From: Rhodoferax sp. | GTDB lineage: Bacteria > Pseudomonadota > Gammaproteobacteria > Burkholderiales > Burkholderiaceae_C | DNA length: 64,000 nucleotides | Direction: 5' to 3' | Assembly: GCA_030682475.1 (NCBI GenBank) | Contig: JAUXOA010000077.1 | Coordinates: forward strand, 1 to 64,000 | Part shown: positions 1 through 8,585 of the stretch, in pieces | Layout: each line of letters starts with the position of its first letter | Position numbering within the stretch: the first letter of the stretch is position 1 | Position numbers and translations under genes: made by a program | The notes under the pieces: generated by a model | Told to the model about the DNA's origin: nothing | Database searches by the model: none | What the model saw: only the letters and a program-made list of their open reading frames with translations

Positions 1-404
1 TGAGGGGGGTGAAGGTAACGTCCTGCCTGGCGCCGACCGAGGCGGTGAAACAGCCGGATTTAACCCGCCATCTCACCGCCTCAGGGTGGGGGAATTTGAG
101 GTGGCCAAAAGTGGGGGAATTTGGGTGGCCATCAGGGTTGAACTTGCCGCCCCAGAGACACGTATTGGTCCTCATAATTTCAAGCACCCGCTTCTGGTCG
201 CTTGGCTTCACTAGGAACGCGAACCTAACAGGCCTTAATCGGACTGATGCGCTAATGTGACTCATTCTGATACCTCAATTGCTTTTAGGTAACTGTAGAT
301 ACGAAGTAATCGGGGACATGCCGCAGCCTCTTTTTCTAGGAACAATAGGGGACCACATTATTTTTGTTGCCACACGCGTCGGAATAAGAAAGGTTCTTTG
401 GCGC
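1..404. other. Left-edge stretch without a convincing gene
   Basis: I see no credible coding sequence here. The short open frames have no recognisable protein features or ribosome binding sites. The only clear structure is a pair of near-identical 21-22 bp direct repeats at 86-131, listed separately. The sequence may be debris of a mobile element next to the toxin-antitoxin pair. Confidence 0.6.
86..131. repeat. Tandem 21-22 bp direct repeats, possible IS21-like end
   Basis: Two near-identical units, 86-107 and 111-131, share GTGGGGGAATTT and GTGGCCA and differ by one base and one indel. IS21-family elements often carry several such repeats inside their termini, so this may be the end of a lost or adjacent insertion sequence. 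No transposase frame is visible in the window, so that identity is inference. Confidence 0.4.
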
Positions 405-716
405 CTATGCTGCTATCAGTTCGGCGCGTTGCACCTTGGGCATGCCTGCTTTGCGTGCTTGCCATAAATCATATTCGGCTTGTTGTGCAATCCACGCATC
501 CGCATGACCGCCGTTCTCAATTCCTAACCAAGCTTCCAGGCGCAGCGCCATGGCTGGGGAGATTGCGGCGCGCTCATTCAACACGCGGGACAGGGCGGCA
601 CGGGTAACGCCGAGTTGCACCGCAGCAGCGGTCACCGTCAGCCCCAACGCGGGCAATACGTCTTCTCTCAAGGTTGCGCCGGGGTGGGGGGGGTTGTACA
701 TTCTGCTCATGTTCAT
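405..716 (-). CDS. higA: HigA-type antitoxin, XRE-family DNA-binding protein
   Basis: This 103-residue protein is the antitoxin of a toxin-first HigBA module. It should bind and neutralise the HigB toxin and repress the shared promoter through its helix-turn-helix. The start MNMSRMYNPPHPGATLRED is the typical opening of the VapI/HigA family, followed by the helix-turn-helix around residues 25-60 (AAVQLGVTRAALSRVLNERA). The start at 716 is supported by a strong AGGAGG site that overlaps the stop codon of higB, so the two genes are translationally coupled. Only 6 bases separate them. The C-terminal region beyond the HTH probably contacts the toxin. Confidence 0.9.
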   Translation of the reverse strand: MNMSRMYNPPHPGATLREDVLPALGLTVTAAAVQLGVTRAALSRVLNERAAISPAMALRLEAWLGIENGGHADAWIAQQAEYDLWQARKAGMPKVQRAELIAA

Positions 717-722
717 TTCCTC

Positions 723-1001
723 CTAGTGGTAATCCTGATAATCAACGAGCACGGCATCCAGCCCGTCAAAGGTGAACGTCATGCGCCAGTTGCCGTTAAC
801 GCTCACTGAATAGTGTCCGGCAAGCTTTGCGGATAGTGGGTGTAAATCCCAGCCCGGCATGTTCATATAGCTGGGGTCTTTGGCAATGTTAAGGCGGATC
901 AGTTGTCGTTCCAGTTTTGCGGCATGGCGAGGCTGTATCCCTGCTTTGCTGCCGGTCTCGTAGAAGACTTTGAGACCCTTGTGCCGGAATGTCTTAATCA
1001 T
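723..1001 (-). CDS. higB: HigB-type toxin, RelE-superfamily mRNA interferase
   Basis: This 92-residue protein is the toxin of the HigBA pair and is expected to cleave mRNA on the ribosome. The MIKTFRHKGLKVFYETGSKAGI start, the HAAKLERQLIRL helix, the PGWDLHPLSAKLAGHYSVSV segment and the NWRMTFTFDG strand with a final VDYQDYH are characteristic of the RelE/HigB (plasmid maintenance system killer) family. The length is normal and no truncation is visible. It lies upstream of higA, the usual order for HigBA and the reverse of most toxin-antitoxin systems. Its location beside possible mobile-element debris fits acquisition by transfer. Confidence 0.92.
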   Translation of the reverse strand: MIKTFRHKGLKVFYETGSKAGIQPRHAAKLERQLIRLNIAKDPSYMNMPGWDLHPLSAKLAGHYSVSVNGNWRMTFTFDGLDAVLVDYQDYH

Positions 1002-1007
1002 GCTTTG

Positions 1008-1036
1008 ACTGTATAGTGTAGCGTTTCAGATGTCAA
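1008..1036 (-). promoter_or_regulatory. Probable sigma-70 promoter of higBA, near-leaderless
   Basis: Read on the minus strand, a perfect -35 TTGACA (1031-1036) is followed after 17 bases by TACAGT (1008-1013), four of six matches to the -10 consensus. The -10 ends only six bases before the higB ATG at 1001, so the transcript would be almost leaderless. The -10 overlaps an imperfect palindrome that could be a HigA operator. This is pattern matching only. Confidence 0.5.
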
Positions 1037-1157
1037 GAAGTTTACGGGTTGATTCGGCACATATGGCGTTTTAAACTTTACGTCGTCAACCGCCGGTAAA
1101 TAGCTACCACTTTAAAAGGTATTTACACTTTCGGTTTGCCACTTTGAAGGACACACC

Positions 1158-1511
1158 ATGGGCTTGAGCACGCACGTACTGGACACCATGCACGGCACGC
1201 CCGCAGCGGGCATGCAGGTCGCGCTGTACACGACCGAGGGGGAGGCGGCAACGCTGGTCAAGCAGTTCGTGCTCAACCAGGATGGCCGCAACCCGGATGG
1301 ACTGTTGCTTGATAACAGCAATCTGAAGCGTGGCACCTACCGTCTTGTTTTTGATGTTTCGGGTTATTTCCGGGCACGAGGGGTGACGTTGCCGGAGCCT
1401 AATTTTCTGGGCAAGGTGAGCCTTGATTTCGGGATTGCCCATGCGAATCAGCACTACCACGTGCCCCTGCTGGTCAGCCCCTGGAGCTATTCCACCTATC
1501 GGGGTTCATGA
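1158..1511 (+). CDS. uraH: 5-hydroxyisourate hydrolase (transthyretin-like)
   Basis: The enzyme hydrolyses 5-hydroxyisourate, the product of urate oxidation, to OHCU on the way to allantoin. The 117-residue protein begins MGLSTHVLDTMHGTPAAGM, with the conserved LSTHVLD histidine, has an RGTYRLVFDV core strand, and ends in YRGS, the C-terminal signature separating HIU hydrolases from transthyretins. Length is typical. The nearby puuD and xdhC genes belong to the same purine degradation route, although the lipoprotein gene on the other strand sits between. The start at 1158 has GAAGGA upstream. Confidence 0.95.
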   Translation: MGLSTHVLDTMHGTPAAGMQVALYTTEGEAATLVKQFVLNQDGRNPDGLLLDNSNLKRGTYRLVFDVSGYFRARGVTLPEPNFLGKVSLDFGIAHANQHYHVPLLVSPWSYSTYRGS

Positions 1512-1525
1512 GGCGGCTGCGGTTT

Positions 1526-2056
1526 TTAGAGTTGTCCCTCGGTCAGCGTGTCGAGCTGGAAACGGCCGCTGCTGTGCCACAGCCAGGTGTCGGTGTAGGT
1601 CACACGGCCCATGCGTGCGGGGGCCGGATAGGGCGCTGCCAGGCGCACGGTTCGTTCAATCTCGGCCACGACTTCGGGCGCGTGGCTGGGGGCCCGCATC
1701 CAGTTGATGCCAGTGACACGGCCCCGGCTATCGACTTCAACCTGCAGTACGCCGATGGCGTAAAGCAGGGGTGGCATTTTGCCCTGAAAAATCCGGTGTT
1801 GGTTTTGTCCGTAGAGATGATTGGCGGCATCGCGACGGTAGTCACGGGGGTTGGTGGCGCCGGAGATATTTGCCATGGGTCCGGGCGCAGAGGGTGGCGC
1901 AGCCACCGGCGGCGTTGCCACTGGAGTTGGTGTGGGCGCGGGCGCGACTACCGGCGGTGTCGGCAAGGGCGCGGAAGTACAGCCTGCCATGATGGCGACC
2001 ACACCGGCGCAGGCGGCCGCCATCAACGCAGGGTGGGGCTTGGGCAAATTGTTCAT
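1526..2056 (-). CDS. Lipoprotein with a TonB C-terminal-like domain
   Basis: This is a 176-residue predicted lipoprotein of unknown role. A hydrophobic leader ends in a lipobox at IMAGC (Cys about 26). Residues 27-60 form a Pro/Thr/Ala linker, and the C-terminal half (YAIGVLQVEVDSRGRVTG and following) resembles the beta-alpha-beta fold of TonB C-terminal domains. No N-terminal TonB transmembrane anchor or partner ExbB/ExbD gene is seen, so it is unlikely to be a true energy transducer. It is convergent with uraH and divergent from xdhC. Homologues are often annotated simply as energy transducer TonB-like or hypothetical protein. Confidence 0.65.
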   Translation of the reverse strand: MNNLPKPHPALMAAACAGVVAIMAGCTSAPLPTPPVVAPAPTPTPVATPPVAAPPSAPGPMANISGATNPRDYRRDAANHLYGQNQHRIFQGKMPPLLYAIGVLQVEVDSRGRVTGINWMRAPSHAPEVVAEIERTVRLAAPYPAPARMGRVTYTDTWLWHSSGRFQLDTLTEGQL

Positions 2057-2184
2057 GGGGTGTGACAGGAGTGAACCAGTGTTTCCGGGTTAAGCCGCTG
2101 CAGCATCGGTTAAAACGCAGGAGCATACTTTGCTCAAAGTGAGGGGTCTTGTGCGCATTTTCAAGTTTCAAAAGGTAATAGTTT

Positions 2185-2985
2185 GTGAGTACGACGGACA
2201 GATTTTTCGCACGCTTGGCATGTGAAGACGCCATTTTCATCACGGTGCACGCCTCACGCGGCTCGGTGCCGCGCGAAAAAGGCGCCTGGATGGCGGTATT
2301 TTCCCAGGGCGCTGTGGGCACTGTAGGCGGCGGTCACATGGAGTTTGCGGCCATGGCTGAGGCGCGCCAACGCTTGTCTGGCGGTGCAGGCGAACCGGTA
2401 CTGCGCTATGCCTTGGGCCCTGCTTTGGGTCAGTGTTGTGGTGGCGAGGTGCATCTTCGCCTGGAGCCTGTGACTGCGGCTGACATCGACACGCTGCAGG
2501 TGCGCTTGGCGGTAAGGCCTTACCCGGTGGCCCTGTTTGGTGGTGGTCATGTCGGCCATGCGCTGGTGCGTGTGCTGACGCATTTGCCCTTGCAGGTGAG
2601 CTGGATTGACAGTCGCGATGAGATTTTTCCGGCCGACCTGCCCGCCAATGTCAGGTGCGAACATTCTGACCCGGTGCAGGCGGCCGTGGCCCAGTTAGTG
2701 CCGGCCTCGCGTGTGCTGATCATGAGCTTCAGCCATGCAGAAGACCTGGACGTGGTGGCGGCCTGCCTCACGCGCCAGCGATTGCAGGCTGATTTGCCCT
2801 ATGTCGGTCTGATTGGCAGCCAGACCAAGTGGGCCACCTTTCGCCACCGGCTCGAAGCGCGGGGTTTTACACCGCAGGAGTTGTCACATATCACCTGTCC
2901 GATCGGCGTTGCCGGGATTGGCGGCAAAGAGCCCGAGGTGATCGCAGTGGCGGTTGCGGCACAAATCTTGCGAACATGCCGATAA
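2185..2985 (+). CDS. xdhC: Xanthine dehydrogenase accessory protein XdhC
   Basis: XdhC binds the molybdenum cofactor, promotes its sulfuration and inserts it into xanthine dehydrogenase. The protein has 266 residues. The N-terminal part shows ITVHASRGSVPREKGAWM and TVGGGHMEF, typical of the XdhC/CoxI family. The C-terminal Rossmann-like half has ALFGGGHVGHALVRVL and a closing GIAGIGGKEPEVIAVAVAAQ segment close to the family consensus IGGKxPxxIAVSVAAQ. The xdhA/xdhB structural genes are not in this window. The start is GTG at 2185. puuD follows 30 bases downstream, so the two are probably cotranscribed. Confidence 0.93.
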   Translation: MSTTDRFFARLACEDAIFITVHASRGSVPREKGAWMAVFSQGAVGTVGGGHMEFAAMAEARQRLSGGAGEPVLRYALGPALGQCCGGEVHLRLEPVTAADIDTLQVRLAVRPYPVALFGGGHVGHALVRVLTHLPLQVSWIDSRDEIFPADLPANVRCEHSDPVQAAVAQLVPASRVLIMSFSHAEDLDVVAACLTRQRLQADLPYVGLIGSQTKWATFRHRLEARGFTPQELSHITCPIGVAGIGGKEPEVIAVAVAAQILRTCR

Positions 2986-3015
2986 ACTGCATGGGCCAAA
3001 AAAAGGACAAGACTG

Positions 3016-4227
3016 ATGGAAAGCTACTACCTCGACTGGGCCAACCTGCTGTTGCGCTGGGTCCACGTCATCACTGCCATCGCCTGGATCGGCTCCTCGT
3101 TCTATTTTGTTTTTCTCGACAGCAGCCTGACACCGCCGGTCGATGAAGACCTTCAACGCCAGGGCGTCAGCGGCGAGCTGTGGGCGGTGCACGGCGGCGG
3201 CTTTTACCACCCGGTCAAGTTCAATGTGTCGCCACCGCAATTACCGGCGCACCTGCACTGGTTTTATTGGGAGAGTTACAGCACCTGGTTGTCGGGCTTC
3301 GCCTTGTTCACCGTGTCTTATCTGTGGAGCGCCAGCACTTACCTGATTGACAAATCGCGCATGGATTGGGCGCCGGCCACGGCCATCATTGTGGCGCTGT
3401 CATTCCTGGTGGTTTTCTGGCTGCTCTACGACCTGATTTGCCGGGTATTTGGGCAGCGCAAACACGGCGACGCCATCGTTGGCGCGCTGGTGTTCGCGCT
3501 GGTGTGCATTGCGTCCTGGCTGGCCTGCCACTGGTTTGCCGGTCGGGCTGCCTTTTTGCTGGTGGGCGCGATGATGGCCACGGCCATGAGCGCCAGCGTG
3601 TTCTTCTGGATCATTCCGGGGCAGAGAAAGGTGGTGGCGGCCATCAAGGCCGGTGCGCCGGTGGACCCGATTCACGGCCAACGCGGCAAGCAGCGCAGCG
3701 TGCACAACACCTACTTCACGCTGCCGGTTCTGTTTACCATGCTCAGCGGCCATTACAGCTTTACCTACAGCCACCCGCAGAACTGGCTGGTGCTGATCCT
3801 GATGATGTTCGCCGGTGCCGCGATCCGCCAGTTTTTTGTCATGCGCCACGGCTACAAGCTGGGGCGCAACCGCCACCCGCTCTCGTACGCGCTGGTGGGC
3901 GTGGTGGCGATTGTGGCGGTGATCGTCTGGCTCCAACCCGCGCCGACAGCGGCCGCCAACCTGTCCGTCGCCAAGTCAGGTGCTTCTGTGGACTACCAAA
4001 AAGTGCAGGGCGTGCTGGCGCAGCGCTGCTACCTGTGCCACGGCGAACAGGTGCAGATGAAAAACGTGCGACTGGACTCCCCGCAACAACTCAAGACCCA
4101 CGCGCAAAGCGTGTACCTGCAAGTGGTGGTGACCAAGCTGATGCCGATGAACAACGCCACCGACATCACCGACGCCGAGCGCCTGCTCGTGAAACGCTGG
4201 TTTGAGGCGGGGGCCAAGACCGATTAG
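3016..4227 (+). CDS. puuD: Membrane urate hydroxylase PuuD with C-terminal cytochrome c
   Basis: PuuD is an inner-membrane urate oxidase that oxidises urate to 5-hydroxyisourate and passes electrons to a fused cytochrome c rather than directly to oxygen. The 403-residue protein opens with YLDWANLLLRWVHVITAIAW, the start of the urate oxidase N-terminal (DUF989) membrane domain, and has about eight hydrophobic segments up to residue 310. The C-terminal domain carries one heme motif, CYLCH at residues 338-342, with a likely Met ligand in KLMPMNN. This fits UraH acting next. The stop is followed by a short non-coding gap before the collagen-like gene on the other strand. Confidence 0.92.
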   Translation: MESYYLDWANLLLRWVHVITAIAWIGSSFYFVFLDSSLTPPVDEDLQRQGVSGELWAVHGGGFYHPVKFNVSPPQLPAHLHWFYWESYSTWLSGFALFTVSYLWSASTYLIDKSRMDWAPATAIIVALSFLVVFWLLYDLICRVFGQRKHGDAIVGALVFALVCIASWLACHWFAGRAAFLLVGAMMATAMSASVFFWIIPGQRKVVAAIKAGAPVDPIHGQRGKQRSVHNTYFTLPVLFTMLSGHYSFTYSHPQNWLVLILMMFAGAAIRQFFVMRHGYKLGRNRHPLSYALVGVVAIVAVIVWLQPAPTAAANLSVAKSGASVDYQKVQGVLAQRCYLCHGEQVQMKNVRLDSPQQLKTHAQSVYLQVVVTKLMPMNNATDITDAERLLVKRWFEAGAKTD

Positions 4228-4339
4228 GGTTTTGCTGCGCTGCGCGGAAAGCGGGCCCGTACCCGCAGGCCCGGCGCCGCATTGGTTTGCAGGGTCTGCG
4301 GGCAGCCGTCAAGCCGCCGCAGTGCCTGTTCCGGGCCGG

Positions 4340-5099
<760 letters not shown>

Positions 5100-5480
5100 A
5101 TGAGGATCGACAACCTGGACCACTTGGTGCTCACCGTCAGAGACATCGACGCCAGCTGTGATTTTTATGCGGGCGTGCTGGGCATGGAGGTTGTCGCCTT
5201 TGGCGAGGGACGCAAGGCGCTGTCCTTCGGCGTGCAAAAGATCAACCTGCACCCGCACGGGCGCGAGTTCGAGCCCAAGGCCCAGCAGCCCATGCCGGGC
5301 TCGGCCGATCTGTGCTTTCTCACCTCTGTTCCTCTGGAAGAGGTCACGCGTCACCTGCGGTCATGCGGTGTGACGCTGCTCGAAGGGCCGGTGCGGCGCA
5401 CCGGGGCGCAGGGCCCGATCCTCTCGGTCTATTTCTGTGACCCGGACTTCAACCTGATTGAAGTGTCGAACCCGTTGTGA
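5100..5480 (+). CDS. VOC-family (glyoxalase-like) protein
   Basis: This 126-residue protein belongs to the vicinal oxygen chelate fold, a metal-dependent family including glyoxalase I, dioxygenases and fosfomycin-resistance enzymes. Two beta-alpha-beta-beta-beta modules are visible. The first starts IDNLDHLVLTVRDIDASCDFYAGVLGM, with the metal-ligand His; the second carries the FCDPDFNLIEVSNPL motif with the C-terminal Glu ligand. The pattern is closest to the GLOD5-like subgroup. The substrate cannot be told from sequence. It lies 26 bases after the HbpS-like fragment and is convergent with the metallo-hydrolase gene downstream. Confidence 0.85.
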   Translation: MRIDNLDHLVLTVRDIDASCDFYAGVLGMEVVAFGEGRKALSFGVQKINLHPHGREFEPKAQQPMPGSADLCFLTSVPLEEVTRHLRSCGVTLLEGPVRRTGAQGPILSVYFCDPDFNLIEVSNPL

Positions 5481-5521
5481 GACGGTCACCTTGACTCGTT
5501 ATAAGGCGAATGGTCGATGGC

Positions 5522-6451
5522 TCAGAAATTGTCGGTCTCGATCTGGCGCCATACGGTGCTGATGTTGTGGCCCATCATCTCCTGGAACCTGCCCAGCTTT
5601 TCCCAACGCGCCATGTCCAACTTTTTGCGCACATCGCTCTCGGCACCACCGGCTTTGTAGATCGACTCCACCGTCTTGTAGAAAGACGCAATCAGACGGC
5701 CGAACTCCAGTACGTCCTGTCGATCCATCAGTGGTCCGTGTCCTGGCATCACGGTCTTTAACGGGAGTTTGAGGAGGTCCTCGACCACCCCGATCCACTG
5801 CTTCAGGTTTCCATCGGCGAAATTCGGATTGATGGCGTGGACCAGAATATCCCCGGCGGCGAGCACACCATCATCCGGTAGCCAGACCACCATGTCGCCC
5901 GATGTATGGGCGGTCTCGCTGGCGATGAGTTCCATGCGGACACCCTCCAGTTCTATCGCTTGTCTGGACTTGGCTGTAATGACCATCTGGGGGATGACCG
6001 GATGGGTTCCAGCCAAGCTCAGTCCGGTGCGACTCTTCATCCAGTTCACCATGCTTCTTCCCCGGACGCGGATTTCCTTGGCGCAGGCTTCGGTGGAAAT
6101 CACATTGGTACCGGGGAAAGCTGCCAGGCCAAGGTGATGGTCTGGATGGTGGTGGGTAATCAGCACGTGTGTCACCGGTTTGGCCGTCACCGTGCGCAGG
6201 GATGTCAGGATGTGCTCGGCGACAGCCTTGTGCGATCCGGCATCGACCAGGATCACCCCCTCTTGGCCGATGATCGCCAGGCTGTTGGTCATGTAGCCGC
6301 GGTTTTCCTTGTTCGGCGCATCGGTCGGGCCGAGCAAGGCGTACACGCGATCATTGATCTTCTGTACTTTCACCTCGGGAAAGGTGTCAGCAATGGCGCC
6401 GCCGAAAGTCAGCAACACAACAAGGAGCACAAACAGTCGCCGCATGGTCAT
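5522..6451 (-). CDS. Exported MBL-fold metallo-hydrolase
   Basis: A 309-residue metallo-beta-lactamase-fold protein with a cleavable signal peptide (MTMRRLFVLLVVLLTFGGAIA). The zinc site is evident in THHHPDHHLG, followed by an ETAHTSGDMVVWLPDDGVLAAGDIL segment and a PGHGPL motif supplying later ligands. This layout is seen in broad periplasmic MBL hydrolases, some of them linked to PQQ-dependent oxidation systems; the substrate here is unknown. The frame stays open upstream to 6736, overlapping the next gene, but GAAAGG lies 7 bases before the ATG at 6451 and the signal peptide starts there. A second ATG lies six bases downstream. Confidence 0.82.
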   Translation of the reverse strand: MTMRRLFVLLVVLLTFGGAIADTFPEVKVQKINDRVYALLGPTDAPNKENRGYMTNSLAIIGQEGVILVDAGSHKAVAEHILTSLRTVTAKPVTHVLITHHHPDHHLGLAAFPGTNVISTEACAKEIRVRGRSMVNWMKSRTGLSLAGTHPVIPQMVITAKSRQAIELEGVRMELIASETAHTSGDMVVWLPDDGVLAAGDILVHAINPNFADGNLKQWIGVVEDLLKLPLKTVMPGHGPLMDRQDVLEFGRLIASFYKTVESIYKAGGAESDVRKKLDMARWEKLGRFQEMMGHNISTVWRQIETDNF

Positions 6452-6500
6452 TGCCTTTCGTTCAGTCATGGATTGGAAGGACGCCATGATATCCGCGTTA

Positions 6501-7472
6501 TCAATCCACGCGCGCGCCGCTGGCCTTGACCAGGGGCGCGTACTTGGCCAGTTCGTTCTTGATGAAGACACCGAAGGCCTCGGGCGTGGTGGGAACGGGC
6601 TCGGCCAGCAGGGTGGCAAAGCGGGTTTTGGTCTCGGGCGCGTTGAGTGCCGCCACGAAGGCCTGGTTGAGCCGGGCCACCACGTCTTTGGGCGTGGCCG
6701 CCGGTGCCACCAGGCCCCACCAGGTGTCGATGGCAAAGCCCTTCAGCGTGTCGGCCACCGGGGGTGTGTCGGGCAAGGCGCTCGAACGCGTCAGCGTGGT
6801 CACGGCAATGGCTTTGAGTTTGCCGGAACGGATGTTGGGCGCCGCCGTGGCCAGGTTGTCAAAATTGAAATCCACTTGGCCACTGAGCAGGGCCAGTTGC
6901 GCCGGGTTGCCGCCGTTGTAGGGAATGTGCAGGGCGAAGATACCGGCTTGTTTCTTGAACATTTCCCCGGCCAGATGGCCGGCGCTGCCGTTGCCGCCGC
7001 TGCCATAGTTAAGTTTTGCCGGATTGGCCTTGGCATAGGCAATCAGGTCGGAGAGGGTGTTGATCTTCAGGCGCTGGGCGGTCTCGGCGTTCATCACCAG
7101 CACGTTCGGAACCCGCACCATCTGGGTGATGGGGGCGAAATCGCTTGCCGCGTTGTAGGGCATCCTGGCAAAAAGCCATGGGTTGACCGCATGCGTGGCG
7201 GTGGCCGCGATGCCAATGGTCAGGCCGTCGGGCGCCGCTTTGGCCACCGCGTCAGCACCGATGTTACCGCCGGCGCCGGGCCGGTTGTCGATGATGACCG
7301 GCCCCAGGCTGTCCTTGACGCGTTCCGCCAGTGCGCGTGCTGTGACGTCAACCGGACCGCCGGCCGCGTAGGGCACGATCAGTCGGATAGGTTTATCCTG
7401 GGCTTGCAGCATCGGCGCTGTGGCAGAGGTGAGTAGAGCAAGGGCGCTAAGGAGGAGTGTTTTGTAAGGCAT
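6501..7472 (-). CDS. Bug/TctC-family periplasmic solute-binding protein
   Basis: This 323-residue periplasmic receptor belongs to the tripartite tricarboxylate transporter Bug family, which is hugely expanded in Burkholderiales. A signal peptide precedes DKPIRLIVPYAAGGPVDVTAR, the standard start of the mature protein, followed by NRPGAGGNIGADAVAKAAPDG and LNYGSGGNGSAGHLAGE, all family hallmarks. No TctA/TctB membrane subunits are nearby, which is common for orphan Bug receptors; the ligand is probably a carboxylate or similar small organic acid, but this cannot be read from sequence. It lies 49 bases upstream of the metallo-hydrolase and may share its transcript. Confidence 0.92.
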   Translation of the reverse strand: MPYKTLLLSALALLTSATAPMLQAQDKPIRLIVPYAAGGPVDVTARALAERVKDSLGPVIIDNRPGAGGNIGADAVAKAAPDGLTIGIAATATHAVNPWLFARMPYNAASDFAPITQMVRVPNVLVMNAETAQRLKINTLSDLIAYAKANPAKLNYGSGGNGSAGHLAGEMFKKQAGIFALHIPYNGGNPAQLALLSGQVDFNFDNLATAAPNIRSGKLKAIAVTTLTRSSALPDTPPVADTLKGFAIDTWWGLVAPAATPKDVVARLNQAFVAALNAPETKTRFATLLAEPVPTTPEAFGVFIKNELAKYAPLVKASGARVD

Positions 7473-7491
7473 AAGGGTATTTTGCGCGATT

Positions 7492-8562
7492 TCAGGCCGC
7501 TACTGATTCCCGTGCCTTGTCGGCTTCGGTGATGAAAGAGTCGGCGTAAAACTCATCCTCTGGCAGGCCCGCTTGTGTGGTGTACGCGGCCCTGGCCGAG
7601 TCCACCACGATGGGGGCACCACAGGTGTACACCTGGTAGGCGGACAGATCAGGAAAGTCCTGCAACACCGCCTGGTGCACAAAACCGGTGCGGCCAGCCC
7701 AGGCGTCTTCCGCCAGGGCGTCCGAGATGACAGGCACATAGCGCAGACCGGGCATCTCGGCCAGCTTCATCCTCACCCATTCATCCATGTACAGGTCAGC
7801 CGGGCGACGCCCGCCCCAGTAGAGCGTGGCCGGGCGCGTGATGCCCTTGAACTGCATGTGCTCGATGACGGCTTTGATAGGCGCAAACCCAGTGCCCGAG
7901 GCCAGCAGCACAATCGGTTTGCTGCTGTCTTCACGCAAATAGAAACTGCCAAAAGGCCCTTCCACGCGCAGGATTTCCTTTTCCTTCATGGCCTTGAACA
8001 CATGGTCGGTAAATTTGCCGCCCGGCATGTGACGAATGTGAAGCTCCAGCGCGCCGCTACCTGCGGCTTGCGTGTGCGGGGCGTTGGCCATCGAGTAGCT
8101 GCGCCGCGCGCCGTCGCGCAGGATGAACTCCACATACTGGCCTGCGTGGTAGACAAAGCTGTCGTTGGCCGGAAGTTGTAGCTTGAGCAGCATGACATCA
8201 TCGGATTTTTTTTCCATCAAGGTCACGCGTGTCGGCATTTTTTTGATGGGTAAAGCGCCTGTCTGCGTCACTTGGCGCGACTCCAGCACCACGTCGCTGT
8301 GTGCCACGCCGCAGCAGGTCAGCACAAAACCGTTGCTTTCTTCTTCGTCGCTCAAGGCCTTGCTCTGGTGCGTTCCGTGCACCACAAGGCCTGCGAGTTT
8401 TTTGCACTTGCAGGAGCCACAGGCACCGTCTTTGCAACCGTAGGGCAGGCCAATGCCCTGACGAATACCTGCGACCAGCATGGTTTCACCGGGCATGGTG
8501 GTGAACGTGCGCCCGCTGGGTTTGACGGTGATTTGGAAGCCTGGAGTTTCGCTACTCGTCAT
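7492..8562 (-). CDS. Ferredoxin-reductase-type oxidoreductase (2Fe-2S + FAD + NAD)
   Basis: A 356-residue protein with an N-terminal plant-type 2Fe-2S domain (YGCKDGACGSCKCKKLAG, with a later TCCG cysteine), an FAD-binding barrel (RSYSMAN) and an NAD(P) domain (LLASGTGFAPIKAVIEH, YTCGAP). Proteins of this architecture are often named CDP-6-deoxy-delta-3,4-glucoseen reductase, but in Burkholderiales many act as general reductases for oxygenases or unknown partners. No sugar genes are nearby, so the specific name is not supported. The start at 8562 has AAGGA about 10 bases upstream; the frame stays open further upstream with alternative ATGs. Confidence 0.85.
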   Translation of the reverse strand: MTSSETPGFQITVKPSGRTFTTMPGETMLVAGIRQGIGLPYGCKDGACGSCKCKKLAGLVVHGTHQSKALSDEEESNGFVLTCCGVAHSDVVLESRQVTQTGALPIKKMPTRVTLMEKKSDDVMLLKLQLPANDSFVYHAGQYVEFILRDGARRSYSMANAPHTQAAGSGALELHIRHMPGGKFTDHVFKAMKEKEILRVEGPFGSFYLREDSSKPIVLLASGTGFAPIKAVIEHMQFKGITRPATLYWGGRRPADLYMDEWVRMKLAEMPGLRYVPVISDALAEDAWAGRTGFVHQAVLQDFPDLSAYQVYTCGAPIVVDSARAAYTTQAGLPEDEFYADSFITEADKARESVAA

Positions 8563-8585
8563 ATTTTCTGTATCCTTAGGGGACA

